A DNA stretch of 64,000 bases from Ceratopteris richardii (lineage: Eukaryota > Streptophyta > Polypodiopsida > Polypodiales > Pteridaceae): assembly GCA_020310875.1 (NCBI GenBank), contig CM035406.1:86656026-86720025 (forward strand). The letters are read 5' to 3'. Below, piece by piece: positions 35,011-46,384 of the stretch. A model generated the notes under the pieces. It was not told where the DNA came from and did no database searches. It worked only from the letters and a program-made list of their open reading frames with translations. Position 1 is the stretch's first letter, and the number at the start of each line of letters is the position of its first letter. The position numbers were made by a program, and so were the translations under genes.

Positions 35011-35309
35011 TAGTAGATGCCTTGGGTTGTCAGGCGCTTGGGTTGTAGCTTCGAGGAATGGCCGTTCCATTTCTTGGACATGTTTGTGGTTCGGGCAGAT
35101 GTTGCTTCCATTTCCACTATGTTCTCAGTTGATTTGTTATACCTCTCTCTCTCCTCTCTCTATTCACCTCTTTTCTCCCTCTCTTTCTCTCTTTCCTCTC
35201 TCTCTTGGTCTTTCACTCTCTCTCATCCCTCACCACTCCCCCTCTCTCTTTTCCCCTCTCGGTCTCTTCCCTTTATTTCTCTCTCCCTCTCTCTCTCTTA
35301 TTCTCTCTC
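35011..35309. other. CT-rich low-complexity region
   Basis: About 130 bases that occur once in the window, then long runs of CTCTCT and CCTCTC. Open frames here are Ser/Leu/Pro-rich and arise from composition. Confidence 0.6.
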
Positions 35310-37095
35310 TCTCCTTCCCCTCTCATCCCTCCAAGCCCCGCGGCCCCCCTCCCCTCTCCTCACCTCCAACCACCGCAAGGCCCCTCCCCTCCCCTCACCT
35401 CCAAGCCCCGCGACCCCCCTCCCCTCTCCTCACCCCCAACCACTGCAAGGCCCCTCCCCTCCCCTCACCTCCAAGCCCCACGACCCCCCTCCCCTCTCCT
35501 CACCTCCAACCACCGCAAGGCCCCTCCCCTCTCCTCACCTCCAACCACCGCAAGGCCCTCCCCTCCCCTCACCTCCAAGTCCCTCCAACCACCTCCAAGT
35601 CCCTCTCCTCACCTCCAACCACCGCAAGGCCCCTCCCCTCCCCTCACCTCCAAGCCCCACGACCCCCCTCCCCTCTCCTCACCTCCAACCACCGCAAGGC
35701 CCCTCCCCTCCCCTAACCTCCAAGCCCCGCGGCCCCCCTCCCCTCTCCTCACCTCCAACCACCGCAAGGCCCCTCCCCTCCCCTCACCTCCAAGCCCCAC
35801 GACCCCCCTCCCCTCTCCTCACCTCCAACCACCGCAAGGCCCTCCCCTCCCCTCACCTCCAAGCCCTGCGACCCCCCTCCCCTCTCCTCACCTCCAACCA
35901 CCGCAAGGCCCTCCCCTCCCCTCACCTCCAAGCCCCGCGGCCCCCCTCCCCTCTCCTCACCTCCAACCACCGCAAGGCCCCTCCCCTCCCCTCACCTCCA
36001 AGTCCCACGACCCCCCTCCCCTCTCCTCACCTCCAACCACCGCAAGGCCCCTCCCCTCTCCTCACCTCCAACCACCGCAAGGCCCTCCCCTCCCCTCACC
36101 TCCAAGTCCCTCCAACCACCTCCAAGTCCCTCTCCTCACCTCCAACCACCGCAAGGCCCCTCCCCTCCCCTCACCTCCAAGCCCCACGACCCCCCTCCCC
36201 TCTCCTCACCTCCAACCACCGCAAGGCCCCTCCCCTCCCCTCACCTCCAAGCCCCGCGGCCCCCCTCCCCTCTCCTCACCTCCAACCACCGCAAGGCCCC
36301 TCCCCTCCCCTCACCTCCAAGCCCCACGACCCCCCTCCCCTCTCCTCACCTCCAACCACCGCAAGGCCCTCCCCTCCCCTCACCTCCAAGCCCCGCGGCC
36401 CCCCTCCCCTCTCCTCACCTCCAACCACCGCAAGGCCCCTCCCCTCCCCTCACCTCCAAGTCCCACGACCCCCCTCCCCTCTCCTCACCTCCAACCACCG
36501 CAAGGCCCCTCCCCTCCCCTCACCTCCAAGCCCCACGACCCCCCTCCCCTCTCCTCACCTCCAACCACCACAAGGCCCCTCCCCTCCCCTCACCTCCAAG
36601 CCCCACGACCCCCCTCCCCTCTCCTCACCTCCAACCACCACAAGGCCCCTCCCCTCTCCTCACCTCCAACCACCGCAAGGCCCCTCCCCTCCCCTCACCT
36701 CCAAGCCCCGCGGCCCCCCTCCCCTCTCCTCACCTCCAACCACCGCAAGGCCCCTCCCCTCCCCTCACCTCCAAGCCCCACGACCCCCCTCCCCTCTCCT
36801 CACCTCCAACCACCGCAAGGCCCTCCCCTCCCCTCACCTCCAAGCCCCGCGGCCCCCCTCCCCTCCCCTCACCTCCAAGTCCCAGGACCCCCCTCCCCTC
36901 TCCTCACCTCCAACCACGGCAAGGCCCCTCCCCTCCCCTCACCTCCAAGCCCCGCGACCCCCCTCCCCTCTCCTCACCTCCAAGCACCGCAAGGCCCCTC
37001 CCCTCCCCTCACCTCCGAGCCCCACGACCCCCTTTCCCTCTCCTCACCACTCACACCCGCAAGTCCCCTCCCCTCCCCTCACCACTAACCCCCAC
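35310..37095. repeat. GC-rich 70-bp minisatellite
   Basis: About 25 copies of a 70-bp unit: ACCTCCAACCACCGCAAGGC, CCCTCCCCTCCCCTCACCTC, then CAAGCCCC[AG]CGACCCCCC and TCCCCTCTCCTC. A variant with 'CCTCCAAGTCCCTCCAACC' recurs at 35,574 and 36,101, so a higher-order repeat of about 527 bp is present. Several plus-strand frames are open at once because the C-rich strand has no stop words in the unit. The longest (35,017-37,188, 723 residues, Pro/Ser/Leu/Thr) is therefore not taken as a gene. The strand asymmetry (nearly pure C/T/A against G) is extreme. Confidence 0.9.
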
Positions 37096-37560
37096 CACTC
37101 CCTTCCCTTACCACTATTTCCCCCCACTCCACACTTCCCCTCGCACTCCCCCTCACTTTCACCATCGCACACACCCTCACACACATAATCACACACAATT
37201 CCACACACACCCTCACACAACGACACACACATACACCCACACATATGCCCGAGGAAGCTCAACAGATTTCTAAGAAGACCGAACCACAGAGATCTCACCG
37301 AAGAAGAGAAAGAAGCTGAATCTAAGTCATTTAAATTCCTAGTAATTGTTTGAAGAACATGCAGAGGACTCTGGAAATTGGAGCCAGTTATCTCTAGATG
37401 ATTGCTGAAAGGTGGGGCAGTGGAGGAACACCATGATTGGATAAGCAGATGGACCAATCGACTTCATTGGATTGCCAGAATTGGATGAAGAGGTAAAAGT
37501 AAGTTGGTAAAAGTAAAAGTGTATTGTAGAGAGTAAAAGCGGCCGCCAACCATTCACGGC
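37096..37560. other. CA-rich transition and unassigned sequence
   Basis: 37,140-37,250 is CACACA-rich. 37,250-37,560 is single-copy in this window with no recognised frame. It may include the start of the LTR of element E. Confidence 0.45.
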
Positions 37561-38344
37561 GACTACCTATCTTTGGGGATCCAATTCAAATCAAGGGAAT
37601 AATTGACCTACCCCTCCAATTTTGGGTGGTTAACCAGCGCGTGATCAATGGACGTGAAGACTCGGCAAAGCTCCCTTGGCCTATTGGGGCCTATAAAATC
37701 AAGGGATTTATGCTCATTTGGATATACTTTTTTGTACGTACACTAGGAGTACACTGAGCACACACTTTTGGGGTACATTTTTTTAGTTTCATTGACGCGT
37801 GCAGAAGACCTCTCTGGCATTTGGTGGTTTCAAGTCACTATGGGAGTCACTCTGTGAGTGGATACAGAGCGTGGGCTTCCCAGGGAGGACTATGAGCACC
37901 ATTGTGTAGGAGAGTAGCTTGAATCTTTCTCCTTATCTGTAAATCAGTGTGTTGATTGGGCTCTATCTTCTTGTGAAATCCATCATATCAGTGGTATTGC
38001 ACAGAGTTAGATTGCATCACATTGCCTTTGTGCGGATGATAAGGATCTATTGTATTGAAGCTATTTGTTTTTAGCGTGGCTCATTATTTTTTGAGTATCG
38101 CTCCGCCCACTTTTGTAATCCTCTGTTTCGAATCAAGGAGTGTCGGGTCTTTTAGTCATTGATCATCTACATTTTCTGGAGTCTTTCCACTCTGTGTAAT
38201 CTTGCCATATACCTGCTCAGAGAAATGTTAAAGGGTACATTTCCCTGAAAGAGACCCCCCCCTTGAGTAGGTGACGTACTGGACGAGTCGAATCTTCATT
38301 CTCTACTTTAGAGAAAAGCGGATACCCCAGTACCTCCTCTACAG

Positions 38345-38365
38345 TTTGGCACGCCCGGTGGGACC
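38345..38365 (+). other. Primer binding site of element E
   Basis: TTTGGCACGCCCGGTGGGAC directly follows the probable LTR end CTCTACAG. A TGG start and a GC-rich body are typical of plant gypsy primer sites; the tRNA is not identified. Confidence 0.55.
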
Positions 38366-38410
38366 TTTGCATTCTGTGAGAGGTATTTCGCCCTATTTGC
38401 GAATAGGTAC

Positions 38411-39833
38411 ATGACCCATACGCGGGCGGACAAGGAGTCACATCGTGAACGAAAGCGTTTTAACAAGTTAGAAATACCCACGACCAGTGAGCCTACCTCT
38501 CCTCCACCTGCCTTGAATCTATCCATTGATTTGGGGGTGACACCATTGTCAAAAGAGAAGCATAGGAGAACCTTAGATTTTTCCTCTGACACTTCAGAAG
38601 AGGCACCGGCACCAATGGAGGATCTTTCCCATTTACTCTCTAGGTTGAACATCAAGTTTCCTACATTTAAAGGATTGGCTTATGAAGATGCAGATGACCA
38701 CGTGAGAAGATTCGTCTCGCTATGCCGAGGAAGAGGATTGCAGAACCGGGAGGACGCAATGTTGGTGCTTTTTCCATCTACATTGGAAGGCCTTGCAGAC
38801 AAGTGGTACAGCCAGTATGCAGATGGGCACTTCACTACCTGGGAGGCACTAAAGACGGCATTCTCGCAGACATTTCGACCAAGCGACTCCTCAGAACGAG
38901 CTCTAGATCAGCTGGAGAACCTAAAATTACGAGCAGGTGAATCTTTTCATGAATTGCACACTAGGACAAAAGCTCTTGTTTCTCGTTTGCCTCATGCTCC
39001 AGGTGATTTTCTAGTCAAAAAATGGATTGAGAAGGCTCTGCCTAAGTCATCACAGCAAAAGCTTAGAGAATCTCTCAGACTGGATGCAACACTTGAAGAC
39101 TTTGTTGCCACTGCATCACGCATTGAGGAGGCTAGACTACATTTTGAAGTGGAGTCTCAACCAAATTATGCATCTGATTTGGATCCGATCGGGCAACTCA
39201 GGAAGGAGTTGGAAGCCTTAAGGATGCAGCAAAGTCGCCAAGAAGAGAAGGTCATACCACCATCCTCAACCCACAATATGGATGAAGTAGCTCAACTTCG
39301 GCGTGAGCTTGAAGAGTTGCGGACTACACAGGACATACGAAGACAGGTTTGGTGTACAATATGTAGCAATAATGGACACTCTAATATAAATTGTCCTAAC
39401 AGAGTCAGTTGCCAATTCTGTGGCAAAGAGGGTCATGAAGCAAGGGATTGCTACTACCTGAAGGGGACACAACAGCGAGGTAACCATCAAGGTGTAGATT
39501 CATATTATGCTAGCACGTCTAATGCACCTAATAGAGAAGAGACCCGCCCAACTCGGCCTAGATTCAATAGGCCCCTAATGTGTTACCGCTGTGGGGAGTA
39601 TGGCCATATGCAGAATAGGTGCTCTCTTCCAGAGGATGCACCCCCTTGTCAGCACTGTCCAGATGCTAAAGATCACTACACCAGAGATTGTCCAAGGAGC
39701 CGCCCTCCTCCAATTCACATGATTGGGGTCTCCCCACCAGTAGAAGGTACGACTGCTCAAACTTACGCTGTTTCATCTTCATCCATACCAATGATGACTA
39801 GAGCCAGGCAAGCGGCTTTAGCACAGAAGGAAG
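38411..39833 (+). CDS. Gypsy gag polyprotein part of element E
   Basis: The frame starts at ATG 38,411, about 45 bases after the primer site. Residues 75-240 resemble the retrotransposon gag capsid domain (FPTFKGLAYEDADDHVRRF near the start, then WYSQY, FRPSDSSERALDQLENLKL). Four zinc knuckles follow: CTICSNNGHSNINC, CQFCGKEGHEARDC, CYRCGEYGHMQNRC and a longer-spaced CQHCPDAKDHYTRDC. An Arg/Pro-rich stretch leads towards a protease that is not present. The last 35 codons of the 508-codon open frame (to 39,937) belong to the adjoining block U sequence and are chance extension. The gag role is structural: capsid formation and RNA binding in the virus-like particle. Confidence 0.82.
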
Positions 39834-39998
39834 GATTCTCTAACCATGATAAACGGATAATCTTTCTTTTTTTACAATATAACCAAACCATTTTGCAAAC
39901 GGACATTAAAAACATGTCTTCAAGAGAATATTTATAGCTTTTCTAAGTACCAAGAAATCAAAATAAAATGGCACTGAATACAATACCTTAAATCCTAT
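39834..39998. other. Third copy of block U sequence upstream of the exon-1 fragment
   Basis: Starts GGATTCTCTAACCATGATAA and matches 20,280-20,442 and 34,440-34,603. With the following 380 bases it forms a direct repeat of about 570 bp with 34,440-35,010 across the E/minisatellite insert. Confidence 0.65.
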
Positions 39999-40255
39999 GT
40001 ACAAAAAGGAAAGAGATTTACCCCACATCTGGTGTTGCCCTCAGTTTGGCGCTGCTTCTTCTAACCACTAGTGAGTTTCCTTCCTTCGTTTTGCAACCTT
40101 GACTCTCACTTTCTCTCTCTCTATCTCTTTCTCTCTCTCTCTCTCTGAGTACGTGCTTTAGTTTTCGACGACTCTCTCTCTCACACACAAAGCGTGTGCA
40201 TTAGTTTTAGGTGATTCTCTCTCTCTCTCTCTGTCATAATGTGTGCATTATTTCT
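39999..40255 (+). pseudogene. Fragment of the IDA-like gene: exon 1 and part of intron 1 (third copy)
   Basis: CCACATCTGGTGTTGCCCTC through CTTCTAACCACTA|GTGAGTTTC matches exon 1 of the gene at 22,578, more diverged than in U1 and U2 and without the start codon. CT-rich intron phrases follow up to the junction with the minus-strand C fragment. Confidence 0.78.
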
Positions 40256-41125
40256 CAAAAACTCCCATCACATGATAAGAGGAGTTGCTGGCACACGTGA
40301 CATTATTCCCTGTATGGGCATGCTCAACTGAAGTGAAGAAACTATGGTGTGAGGTAATATGATTGGTTGCTCCACTATCAAAATACCAAAACATCTGAGG
40401 CAACTACAGACATACAATGCTCATGAGAAGATAGGTCAAAATTGCAAACAATAGTAATTTCCCATTCTGCATTCTGCACAAGGTTAGTAGAAGATATTTG
40501 CAGTGTAGAGGCCTCTGTAATAACCATTCTGGCCTCTTTCTTATTTGCCTCTTTGTAGCCTGTTTTGGACAACTCTTAATGACATGATCATTTGCTTTAC
40601 AGTATTTGCAAAACAATTTTTGCTTTTGTGATTTCTTCTCATATTTGTCTTCCTCCCATGAATGTGATGCATTTGCAAATTTCTACTTACTAGTAGATGA
40701 GCTCCATTTATGTTTGCCCTTCTCAGCCAGGAAAGATTGATCTGCGATATGCATAATGGACATGTTCTGCCTAGAAAAATCTTCCTGCAGTACAACAAAA
40801 ACTAACTCTTCAAACGAAAAGGCATTTGGATTTCCTTTCATCATCAAATGAAGAGTAGAAGAAAAACTCTAGCATGAATCAGGAAGACCATTCAGAACGG
40901 TCTCCACAGTGAGCTATGTGGTATAACTTCGTCAGCAGAAACCAAATGTTGCTTCAAGTCTTTAATCTTTTCTAGAAACTTGTCCAAGGAGAGGTTTAAG
41001 CCAATCAAAAGCCTCCTAAATTGGGTTGGAATGCATTCTCAAAATCATCAATCCATTCAAATTTGTTCAATACTCGAAATATGGGTTCACCTATGATAGA
41101 AAACATACGAATGAATGAACCATTG
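40256..41125 (-). pseudogene. C-family gag-protease and gypsy RT fragments (minus)
   Basis: 40,256-40,995 matches the C fragment at 20,691-21,435 (knuckle FCKYCKANDHVIKSCPK near 40,610). 40,996-41,125 matches the gypsy RT tether piece at 21,436-21,548. Both are broken. The right edge joins directly to a piece of the A LTR. Confidence 0.78.
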
Positions 41126-41250
41126 ATATGAGAGTATCAAGTATGTGGTAACATGGGGAAAGAACCTCTAGCCAGCACTAGAGTAAAAAGTGCCCATGTA
41201 TAGGGAAATGCTTCACATAAAACCTACTAGAGGAACACATAAGTGTAACA
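41126..41250 (-). repeat. A-family LTR fragment, same junction as A1
   Basis: These 125 bases equal the right end of the A1 5' LTR (12,556-12,680), and the sequence to the right continues identically into family B leader. The copy therefore descends from the A1 insertion by duplication. Confidence 0.85.
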
Positions 41251-41910
41251 AGTGGCATATATTCATCGATGAATGCTTGCAAGAGGTCAACAATGCTTTT
41301 GAACTTTCTAGTAGTTCAAGAGGTAAGCATTAGATGAAAGAATATGAAGGAGTCAACAATCTCAAAAGATATCACAAGAAGAAAGAAATGGATGAAGAAG
41401 TTCACTTGGTAAACTACAAGAGGATGAGGAAGACCTAGATGAAATAATAGCCCCAAGAGTGCCCAAAAGAAGGAATGTGAAGTTTAACATCAAAATAGGT
41501 AACGTTCATGTATTAAAAATGAGAAGAAACCTTTTATTTTGGGAATCAAATATGCTCAGTAATGTGCTTACAGCTCACAACCTAGTATAAATTGACCAAA
41601 GAGATTTTGCAAACATCTAATTGGAGTGTGTAGCTAACTAAAGAAAATTATTTCGTCAATTTAACGACACCATACACTGAAAAATGATTGTAATATTTCA
41701 TGGGAATCATCCCAATATTTTAGGATCTAGAAGATGTGTAGATACAGTCATCTTCTATGATTCATACCTCAAGTTCAACTAAACCAAATGTGATGAAAGT
41801 TTATAAGGAAGTAGTAGAAACTTTAATCTAACTAAGCCAATTTTGTGCATAGAAAATGCTTGAGTACACATAGAGAAATCGATTCCACAAGATGATCATA
41901 ATGATGAAGA
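41251..41910 (-). repeat. Family B leader fragment, U3
   Basis: Close copy of 12,681-13,341. No open frame that I recognise. Confidence 0.65.
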
Positions 41911-42377
41911 TGTAGCAAAAACAGTAGATAGAGATGTACTTTAGAAAATATATCAAAATATATACGGTAATGAGAATATGATACAAGGGAACTCTAGTCG
42001 ACTACTCGTAAATGAGGTAAGCTCAATGTATGCTCATTGATGTAGCTCAATGTCTCTTAGAATGGCTCTCCTAGGCCACGACTAAAAGCATGTCTATTTA
42101 TACTCATATTTGAGTTCCAATTTGAATTTTACCTCACCTAAAAGCGATCCTATACTTTAGTGATGATTTGAATTGATTCCTCTTATCTCATGAGTCATGG
42201 GTTCAGCTCCCTTAATTCATAAGATTCTTTATTCTCTTGGCTTTTATAATTGTTCAAAGTAACTATGCCCAAAATGACTAGTATAGGCTCACATGTAGTT
42301 CTTTCTTGTGAGGAAATGAAATGATGTGTACTCCTAAATAATTAGCCAAGAAGTTAGGCTTGCTGATTGTACCAGTA
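41911..42377 (-). repeat. LTR of family B (minus), U3
   Basis: 467 bp, the same length as in U1. The right edge is ACCAGTA next to the purine tract GAGGGAGAGC on the minus strand. Confidence 0.75.
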
Positions 42378-43500
42378 GCTCTCCCTCAAGCCTAAGATGC
42401 TTGAGTCTTCATACCTTCATGATTTAGTGTAGTCCAATCATTGACTTGAACCTATTTAAATTTCTTCCATCCAATGCCGTTGTCATCATATATGCACATT
42501 GTTGTTGTATAGATACATATGAGAGTTGTATATCTTTACTCGTAATTATTTCCGTGACATAATGGTAGTGAAGCTCTATATGTTTGGTCATGGCATGATA
42601 GATAGGATTATTACTAAGATGTAATGAACTAATGTTGTCCCCAAATATATGTGGAGTTGAAGTATTCAAACCTTAATCAGATTATAGGCTTTTAATCCAC
42701 ATAGCTTCTTGTGTTGCATTTGCAAATCGTTTGTATTCAGCCTCTGTTGATGAAAGAGCAACTATAGGTTGCTTCTTGGAAGACCATGATATCAATTTAG
42801 TACCTACAAAATGAATGTGTCCTGATGTGCTTCTCCTTTCATCTTTAGAGCCTACCCAATCTTCATCAGAAATGGTTTAACATTATATTAGATGTACATG
42901 GATAGTATAATCCTTCGTTGATTGTACTCTTCAAATACTTTAAGATTCTCTTGGCTGCTTCCATTGAGGCTTCCTTGGAGTGTACATGAATTGACTCAGC
43001 ACACTAACTCTGTAGCATATATCTACTCTAGTTGGAATAGCATAATTCAAGTTTCTAACTAAGCTTTCATAACTAGTTACATCTTCAATGAGTTCTTCTT
43101 CATGAGTACTTAATTTTTTATTTACCTCCTGGGTGATTCTGCAACCTTTGTAGTTTCCATCTTGAACTTGGTAAGCATATCTCTAATTTGTATTTTCCAT
43201 ATTGAACTTGGTAATTTTCCATACCGTTCTCTATATATACAACTTCCACACCTAAGAAGTATGTGAATAGGCCAAGAACATTGATCTTGAACTCTTTCGC
43301 TTCCATGGGATGGTTGGGTTGCCTTTGATGTGCCTTAATCCAAGCCTCTTTGATTTTTCTCCTTTCTCATCTTCTCAAGGACTGTGAATGATTCATCCTT
43401 TATCTCTTTACGTTTTCCTTCTTTTCTACTTGAGTCATAATGACTAGAAGCTCCTGAAATCACACCATTAGTCCTAGGCAAGTGCACATGTATTTTCTTA
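42378..43500 (-). pseudogene. Family B copia RNase H and RT fragment (minus), U3
   Basis: RNase H pieces (STPHIFGDNISSLHLSNNPI, HIELHYHYV, 42,424-42,669) and RT pieces (KINVLGLFTYFLGVEVVYIE, 43,118-43,306). Broken. Head-to-head with the plus-strand B fragment. Confidence 0.78.
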
Positions 43501-46077
43501 TCTCTTGGTTTCTCCAAGTAACATTAATCATGTGCAAGGGATAGGAGTTACCTTGCATGTTTGTGGAGATAATTGCCTTCAACCAATCTTTGGTGTAATG
43601 TTCCTTTGGAACTACAAAAGGTCTATTCATAAATCTATCGATGTGATATTCCCAAATGAAAAAGAGAAAGAAGGAACAATGTGTATGAGTAAAGTTCTTA
43701 TATAATCATTCTTGGAGAGGAAACAAGCAAACATCAACACAAGAGATGACATGAAGTCCAAACACAAGATGACACAAGGCATACAATGGAGAAGATAGGA
43801 AATGTGAAGCCTTCATATGGTAACATGAACCTATTGAGAAAGGTATTCTATGTGTCAACTATTACCAAGAATCTCATGTGTATGTCAAATTGTTGGAAAA
43901 GGATTGCGAGTTAGATTCACAAAGAATGAAGCATTTGTTGAGGATCCATATTAGGGATTCAAGAGAATAGCAAGAGGATAAAATTTAGGTAGATTATTAA
44001 TATTTGAGCTCCAAGATACTAGAAACATTGCATTGTTCAATTATGGTAGTGAAACCTTGTCAAAATTAGAAATTCGGAACAATAGGTTAGCTCATATAGG
44101 TAATAGTTCTTTGAAGAAAATCAATAGGGATCAAAGTGTGCTTGGCCTACCAAAAATCTCCAAACAACACATAATTTACAAATGTAGTGCTCGTCAATTT
44201 AGCAAGTCTCACAGATAAATCTCTAGATCTAGGTATTATGTGTCATACATTGATGATTGTTGGCCAATACTATATTTTATGAACCATAAAGATGAAGTGT
44301 TCTCTTGTTTCAACAAATATCTAGCACTTGTAGAAAATCAAACAAGTAAGACGTTGAAGAGACTAAGGTCAAATGAAGGGGGAGAATGTTTCACCATGAC
44401 TTTGATTCTTATCTCCAAGAAAGAGTGATCAAAAGAGAGACTAAAACTTGGTATACCCCATAGCAAAATGGAGTAGTAGAGAGTAGCAACAGAACCATAG
44501 TAGAGGCTGCAAGGTCAATGCTAAATGAGAAGAAGTTTCCCAGTTACTTATGGGCAGAGGTTGTATCCACGGCCCCTATCTAATCAATAGACTCCCATCA
44601 AAAACATTAGATGGGATGACACCATATGAAGCATGGAATTGAAGAATACCTAGCCTTGATCATTCTATGATCTGGGGGTGCATAGCATATGCACACATAC
44701 CTTAATAAATCAGAGGAAAACTAGATCCAAAGGTAGAAAAATGTATATTCATTAGATATGGCCTTAATCAAAAAGGTTATAGGCTATATAACCCAAGAAA
44801 TAAAGGTTTTATTGTAAGTAGAGATGTGTTTGATGAAAAAAAGTCTTGGTTTCAAGATGATTGCAGGAAAATCAAACTTCCTTATGAGCTAGAGGAAGAC
44901 TTTACAACACTGTCAAAATGGAATGAGCTTACACTTGAAGCATCAAGAGATTTTCAAGATGACCAGAAGACTCCAAGAAGGGAAATTAAATCTTGGAACT
45001 CTAAACAAAAAGCCAAAGTCGAGGAGATGAGAGATGTGGCAGAATCATCTGAACAAACTATAAGAAGGTCTACTAGAGAGAAAAGGAAGCCTAAAAGGTA
45101 TGGTTATGACACTTCTTTTGCCAAATGAAGGAAGATTTCAAGATCAATGATCTTGTCCTACTCACATACTTCCTAGGTTTGGAAGCTGTATATATAGAAA
45201 AAGGTATGTTCTTAACTCAAAGGAAGTACTTGGAGATATACTTACCATGTTCAAGATGGAAAATACCAATTGTAGATAAACTTACTAAGTTTAAGATCGA
45301 AAATACAAAGGTTTTAGATACACACTGGAGGTAAATAAAAAATTAAGTGCTCATGAAGGAGAACTCGTTGAGGATGTAACTAGTTATCAAAGATTAGTTC
45401 GAAACTTGAATTATGCTATTCTAACTAGAGTAGATATATGCTATTGAGTTAGTATGATCGGCCAGTTCATGCACACTCCAAGGACACCTCAATGAAAGTA
45501 GCCAAGAGACTCCTAAAGTATTTGAAGAGTACAATCATTAAAGTATTAACTATCCATATACATCTGATATAGTGTTAAACCTTTTTTGATGCAGATTGGG
45601 TTGGCTCTAAAGATGAAAGGAGAAGCACATCAGGTTACATTACTTTTGCAAGTACTAAATTGATATCATGGTCTTCCAAGAAGCAACCTATAGTTACTCT
45701 TTCATCAATAGAGGCTGAATACAGAGGACTTGCAAATGCAACACAAGAAGTTATATGAATTAGAATCCTATACTATGATTTAGGGTTGAACACATCAACT
45801 CCACATATATTTGGGGACAATATTAGTTCATTACATCTTACTACTAATCCTATATATCATGCCTAGACCAAACATATAGAGGTTCACTACCATTATGTCA
45901 AGAAAACAATTATAAGTAAGGAGATACAACTCTCATATGTATCTATACAATAATAATGTGCAGATATGATGTTAAAGGCATTGGATGGAAACAAATTAAA
46001 TGGGTTCAAATCAATGATTGGACTACACTAAATCATAAAGGTCTAAAGATTCAAGTATCTTAGGCTTGAGGGGGAGT
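43501..46077 (+). pseudogene. Family B copia gag-pol fragment (plus), U3
   Basis: Same layout as U1 and U2: GAG-pre-integrase (44,033-44,218), integrase (44,240-44,780), linker (44,826-45,128), RT (45,125-45,334) and RNase H (about 45,590-46,000), then the purine tract and LTR. Many breaks. Confidence 0.82.
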
Positions 46078-46384
46078 TGTTGGTACAATCAACAAGCCCA
46101 AGTGCTTGGCTAATTATTCAGGACTACAGATCATTTCATTTCCTTACAAGAAAAAACTACATGTGAACCTATGCTGGTCATTTTGGGCATAGTTACTTTG
46201 AACAATTAAAAAAGCCAAGAGAGTAAAGAATCTCATGAATTTAGAGAGCTTAACCCATGACTCATGAAGTAAGAGGAATCAATTCAAATCATCCTTGAAG
46301 TATAGGATCACTTTTAGGTGAGGAAAATTTCAAATTGGAACTCAAGTATGAGATTAAATACACATGCTTTTAGTCACGACCCAG
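46078..46384 (+). repeat. Partial 3' LTR of family B (plus), U3
   Basis: Begins TGTTGGTACAATCAAC and abuts G at the shared point. Confidence 0.78.

Larger units (their letters stand above)
37561..39833 (+). mobile_element. Ty3-gypsy element E, 5' part only
   Basis: A probable 5' LTR (left edge uncertain, TATAAAAT at about 37,691, right edge near 38,344) is followed by the primer-site-like TTTGGCACGCCCGGTGGGAC and a long gag frame. The element stops at 39,833, where block U sequence begins; no pol or 3' LTR is present in the window. No second LTR is available for dating, but the gag frame is open over its length. Confidence 0.7.

Noticed and set aside
35017-37188. 723-residue Pro/Ser/Thr-rich open frame, and its overlapping 627- and 239-residue partners
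   Set aside because: Several frames on one strand are open together because the 70-bp unit has no stop words. The unit is not a multiple of three, and no start context, splice site or known domain is visible.
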